A stretch of 64,000 nt of DNA, taken from the NCBI RefSeq assembly GCF_016862635.1, contig NZ_BONI01000042.1, positions 1 through 64,000 of the forward strand. Direction: 5' to 3'. Each line of letters starts with the position of its first letter. Positions within the stretch are counted from its first letter, which is position 1. Made by a program: the position numbers and the translations under genes. The notes beneath the pieces are model-generated. The model was not told the origin of the DNA, did not search any database, and saw only the letters and a program-made list of their open reading frames with translations. Positions 62,356 through 64,000 of the stretch are shown in pieces. This stretch comes from Catellatospora coxensis. GTDB taxonomy: Bacteria > Actinomycetota > Actinomycetes > Mycobacteriales > Micromonosporaceae.

Positions 62356-63579
62356 ATGACGACGAGACGTGACGTGCTGACCCTGCTCGGCGTGGGCGCC
62401 GCCGCGGCCCTGACCGGGTGCCGCGCGCAGACTCCGGCGGTGCCCACGGCCGCACCGGACCTGGTGCTGGTGCGGGCCGAGGGCGGGCTGACCGTGCTGC
62501 GGCCGTCCGGAGTGGAACGGATCGGGGCCGGTCTGGCCACCCCGGACGGCGGCATCGTGTACGCCGCCGCACCCGCGGGCGTGCACACCGAGCTGACCGC
62601 GATCGAGACCCGGACCGGGCGGCGCACCGCGGGGCCGCGGCTGGCCGGGGCGTGGGTGCCGCGGGTCGCCTCCGCGGACGGGCGGCTGGTGGCGCTGGCC
62701 GCCCCCGGCACGGGCGAGGTCACCCACGTGCCCTCGGGCCGGGCCCGGACCCCGCTGGTGGTCGCGGACACGGCCGGTGAGGTGGCGCGGCTGGAACTGG
62801 CCGGCAACATCGTGCCGGACGCGTTCACGGTCGGCGGCGAGGGCCTGTTCGTGCTGGACTGGCTGCCCGCGACCGCCCCGGACCGGTACCGGGTGCGCCA
62901 GGTTGACGTGGCCACCGGCCGGAGTTCGGCGCTGCTGACCCGGGTGAAGACGGCGGTGCCGCCGGGGGCCGAGGAGGAGATGAGCGGCGAGGGCCGGATG
63001 GCGGTGTACGCCCCGAACCGGCAGGTGCTGTACACGCTCTACACGCACCAGCCCGACCACCGGCACACCCGTGACCTGGTCGCCGGCCGCCCCGGCGACG
63101 TGCACGCGTTCGTGCACACGCTGCACCTGGCGGAGCAGTGGGCGTACTGCGTCGACCTGCCCGCGCCGTTCGGCGAGGGCCCGGGGGCCGGCCACGCCCT
63201 GGCGATCAACCCGGAGGGCTCCGAGTTCTACGTCGCCGACGTGACCAGCGGGCGGTTCGCGGTCGTCGGCACCGAGCAGCTCGCCGTCCGGGAGGCCGTC
63301 GACGGGCCGAAGGGTACCGGGACCGCGTACGCCGTGGCGACGTTCCGGCAGGTCCTGGTCGCGGTCGGCGGCACGGTGCACGTGCTGCCCCGCGACGGCG
63401 CGCCGGTGTGGCGCAGCTGGGACGCCGGGGGCGAGGTGCGCGGCCTGGCCGCCAGCCCCGACGGCAAGCGGGTGTACGCCGCCCTGCCCGACACCGTGGC
63501 CTGGTTCGACGCCGAGACCGGGCAGCGCCTGGGCACGCTCGCCGTACCAGGCGTCAGTGCCCTGGATCGGGTTCTCTGA
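62356..63579 (+). CDS. Secreted beta-propeller-like lipoprotein (Tat-type signal)
   Basis: The protein has 407 residues. MTTRRDVLTLLGVGAAAALT has a twin-arginine pair and ends in lipobox LTGC (Cys22). The mature part consists of repeated four-stranded units of beta-propeller type (LVLVRAEGGLTVLRPSGVER, PRVASADGRLVALAAPGTGE, GHALAINPEGSEFYVADVTS, EVRGLAASPDGKRVYAALPD), as in YVTN/WD40-like proteins. Ligand or enzymatic activity is not evident. ATG 62356 places the signal at residue 1. Its 3' end overlaps the convergent partial gene by 26 bp. Confidence 0.85.
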   Translation: MTTRRDVLTLLGVGAAAALTGCRAQTPAVPTAAPDLVLVRAEGGLTVLRPSGVERIGAGLATPDGGIVYAAAPAGVHTELTAIETRTGRRTAGPRLAGAWVPRVASADGRLVALAAPGTGEVTHVPSGRARTPLVVADTAGEVARLELAGNIVPDAFTVGGEGLFVLDWLPATAPDRYRVRQVDVATGRSSALLTRVKTAVPPGAEEEMSGEGRMAVYAPNRQVLYTLYTHQPDHRHTRDLVAGRPGDVHAFVHTLHLAEQWAYCVDLPAPFGEGPGAGHALAINPEGSEFYVADVTSGRFAVVGTEQLAVREAVDGPKGTGTAYAVATFRQVLVAVGGTVHVLPRDGAPVWRSWDAGGEVRGLAASPDGKRVYAALPDTVAWFDAETGQRLGTLAVPGVSALDRVL

Positions 63580-64000
63580 CCGGCGGTTTCGGCGCTCCGG
63601 TGCGGGTCTTGCGGCCGGTCGATCCGTCGGCCGGCCTGGTCGCGGCGTCGTTCGGGCTCGGGGGTGTCCTGTCGCGACCCGGCCCGACGCCCCGACGCGG
63701 ACGCCGGGCCCGGCCGAACGGGGCGATCCCGGCGGCGACCAGCCCGAGCAGCCAGGCCGGGGCGAGCAGTGCGGTCAGCCCGGCGTACCAGGGCAGACGC
63801 CAGGTCCACGACGGGCCGGTGGCGGCGGTGACGTCGCCGCCGGTCCACGGCCGCGCGGCCAGCGACCAGGCCAGGAACGCGTCCCCGACGGGCAGCGCGC
63901 CGCCCAGGTAGCGCCGCTCCCCGTCCCACTGCACGGCGAGCCCGGCGGCCTCGGCCAGGCCGGTGAGCGCGGCCGCCGCCTCGCCGTCGCCGTAGACGAC
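63554..64000 (-). CDS. Membrane protein, 5'-partial at window edge
   Basis: The reading frame is open to position 64000, so the start lies outside the window. The visible 148 residues contain an extracellular-looking part (YGDGEAAAALTGLAEAAGLA, RRYLGGALPVGDAFLAWSLA), one membrane helix (YAGLTALLAPAWLLGLVAAG) and a basic, disordered cytoplasmic tail with RARRPRRGVGPG. No family is recognised. It overlaps the 3' end of the propeller lipoprotein gene by 26 bp. Confidence 0.65.
   Translation of the reverse strand, partial: VVYGDGEAAAALTGLAEAAGLAVQWDGERRYLGGALPVGDAFLAWSLAARPWTGGDVTAATGPSWTWRLPWYAGLTALLAPAWLLGLVAAGIAPFGRARRPRRGVGPGRDRTPPSPNDAATRPADGSTGRKTRTGAPKPPVREPDPGH

Overview
The window comes from a high-GC actinomycete, most probably of the Micromonosporaceae. 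Coding frames show very high third-position GC, and GTG starts and 4-bp ATGA/GTGA overlaps are frequent. Actinobacterial families recur (DUF742, DUF2637, DUF6158, DUF6188, DUF6703, DUF1876, an F420-dependent LLM oxidoreductase, a SigB-type sigma factor). The window splits near 36.6 kb into an accessory left part and a core-like right part. No tRNA, rRNA or CRISPR array was seen.

Accessory part, 0-15 kb. After a secreted lipoprotein comes a same-strand cassette: HTH-DNA methylase with an S-subunit-like tail, Ser/Thr kinase, UvrD-type helicase with a RelE/ParE-like N-terminus, and a second Ser/Thr kinase with a repeat-rich tail (1015-7645). It reads as a phage-defence or DNA-processing system that I cannot match to a named one. 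A SAM methyltransferase follows. On the other strand is a tightly packed operon read from 14764 to 8598: carbamoyltransferase, XRE-nSTAND-ATPase-FGE/sulfatase-modifying protein, membrane pentapeptide-repeat protein and YCII protein. This is a second candidate defence or sensing system.

15-26 kb: a class I lanthipeptide cluster of the FxLD type. It has an XRE regulator and an APH-like kinase, then a 54-residue precursor with an FDLD leader motif and a Cys-rich core, which is too short for ordinary ORF cut-offs. A strong attenuator-like hairpin follows, then LanB, LanC, a SpaB_C-PIMT fusion expected to convert Asp to isoaspartate, and a helical accessory protein. The last four genes overlap by 1-4 bp. 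No exporter or leader peptidase is present.

26-36.6 kb: small hypothetical proteins, then pieces of an actinomycete integrative element: a DUF2637 membrane protein, a replication-relaxation protein and a large serine recombinase. Perfect hairpins sit at gene boundaries and a CTGACAG motif recurs. No FtsK/TraB-type transfer gene was found, so the element looks incomplete or degenerate.

Core part, 36.6-64 kb. A zinc regulon (Zur, an SmtB/CzrA-type ArsR repressor, ZnuABC and a clear Zur box) is followed by glycyl-tRNA synthetase, a SigB-family sigma factor, an old-yellow-enzyme reductase, a tandem isoprenyl diphosphate synthase fusion, DusB, an FAD monooxygenase, an F420 oxidoreductase, a RecQ helicase fused to a phosphoribosyltransferase-like domain, a quinone reductase and several exported or membrane proteins. 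Two repeat classes occur only here: a dispersed motif built on AAGGGCACCTT (nine half-copies at five loci) and long intergenic palindromes, at least two of which contain a second palindrome inside. The recombinase gene ends exactly inside the first copy of the dispersed repeat, which makes 36.57-36.60 kb the likely island/core junction.
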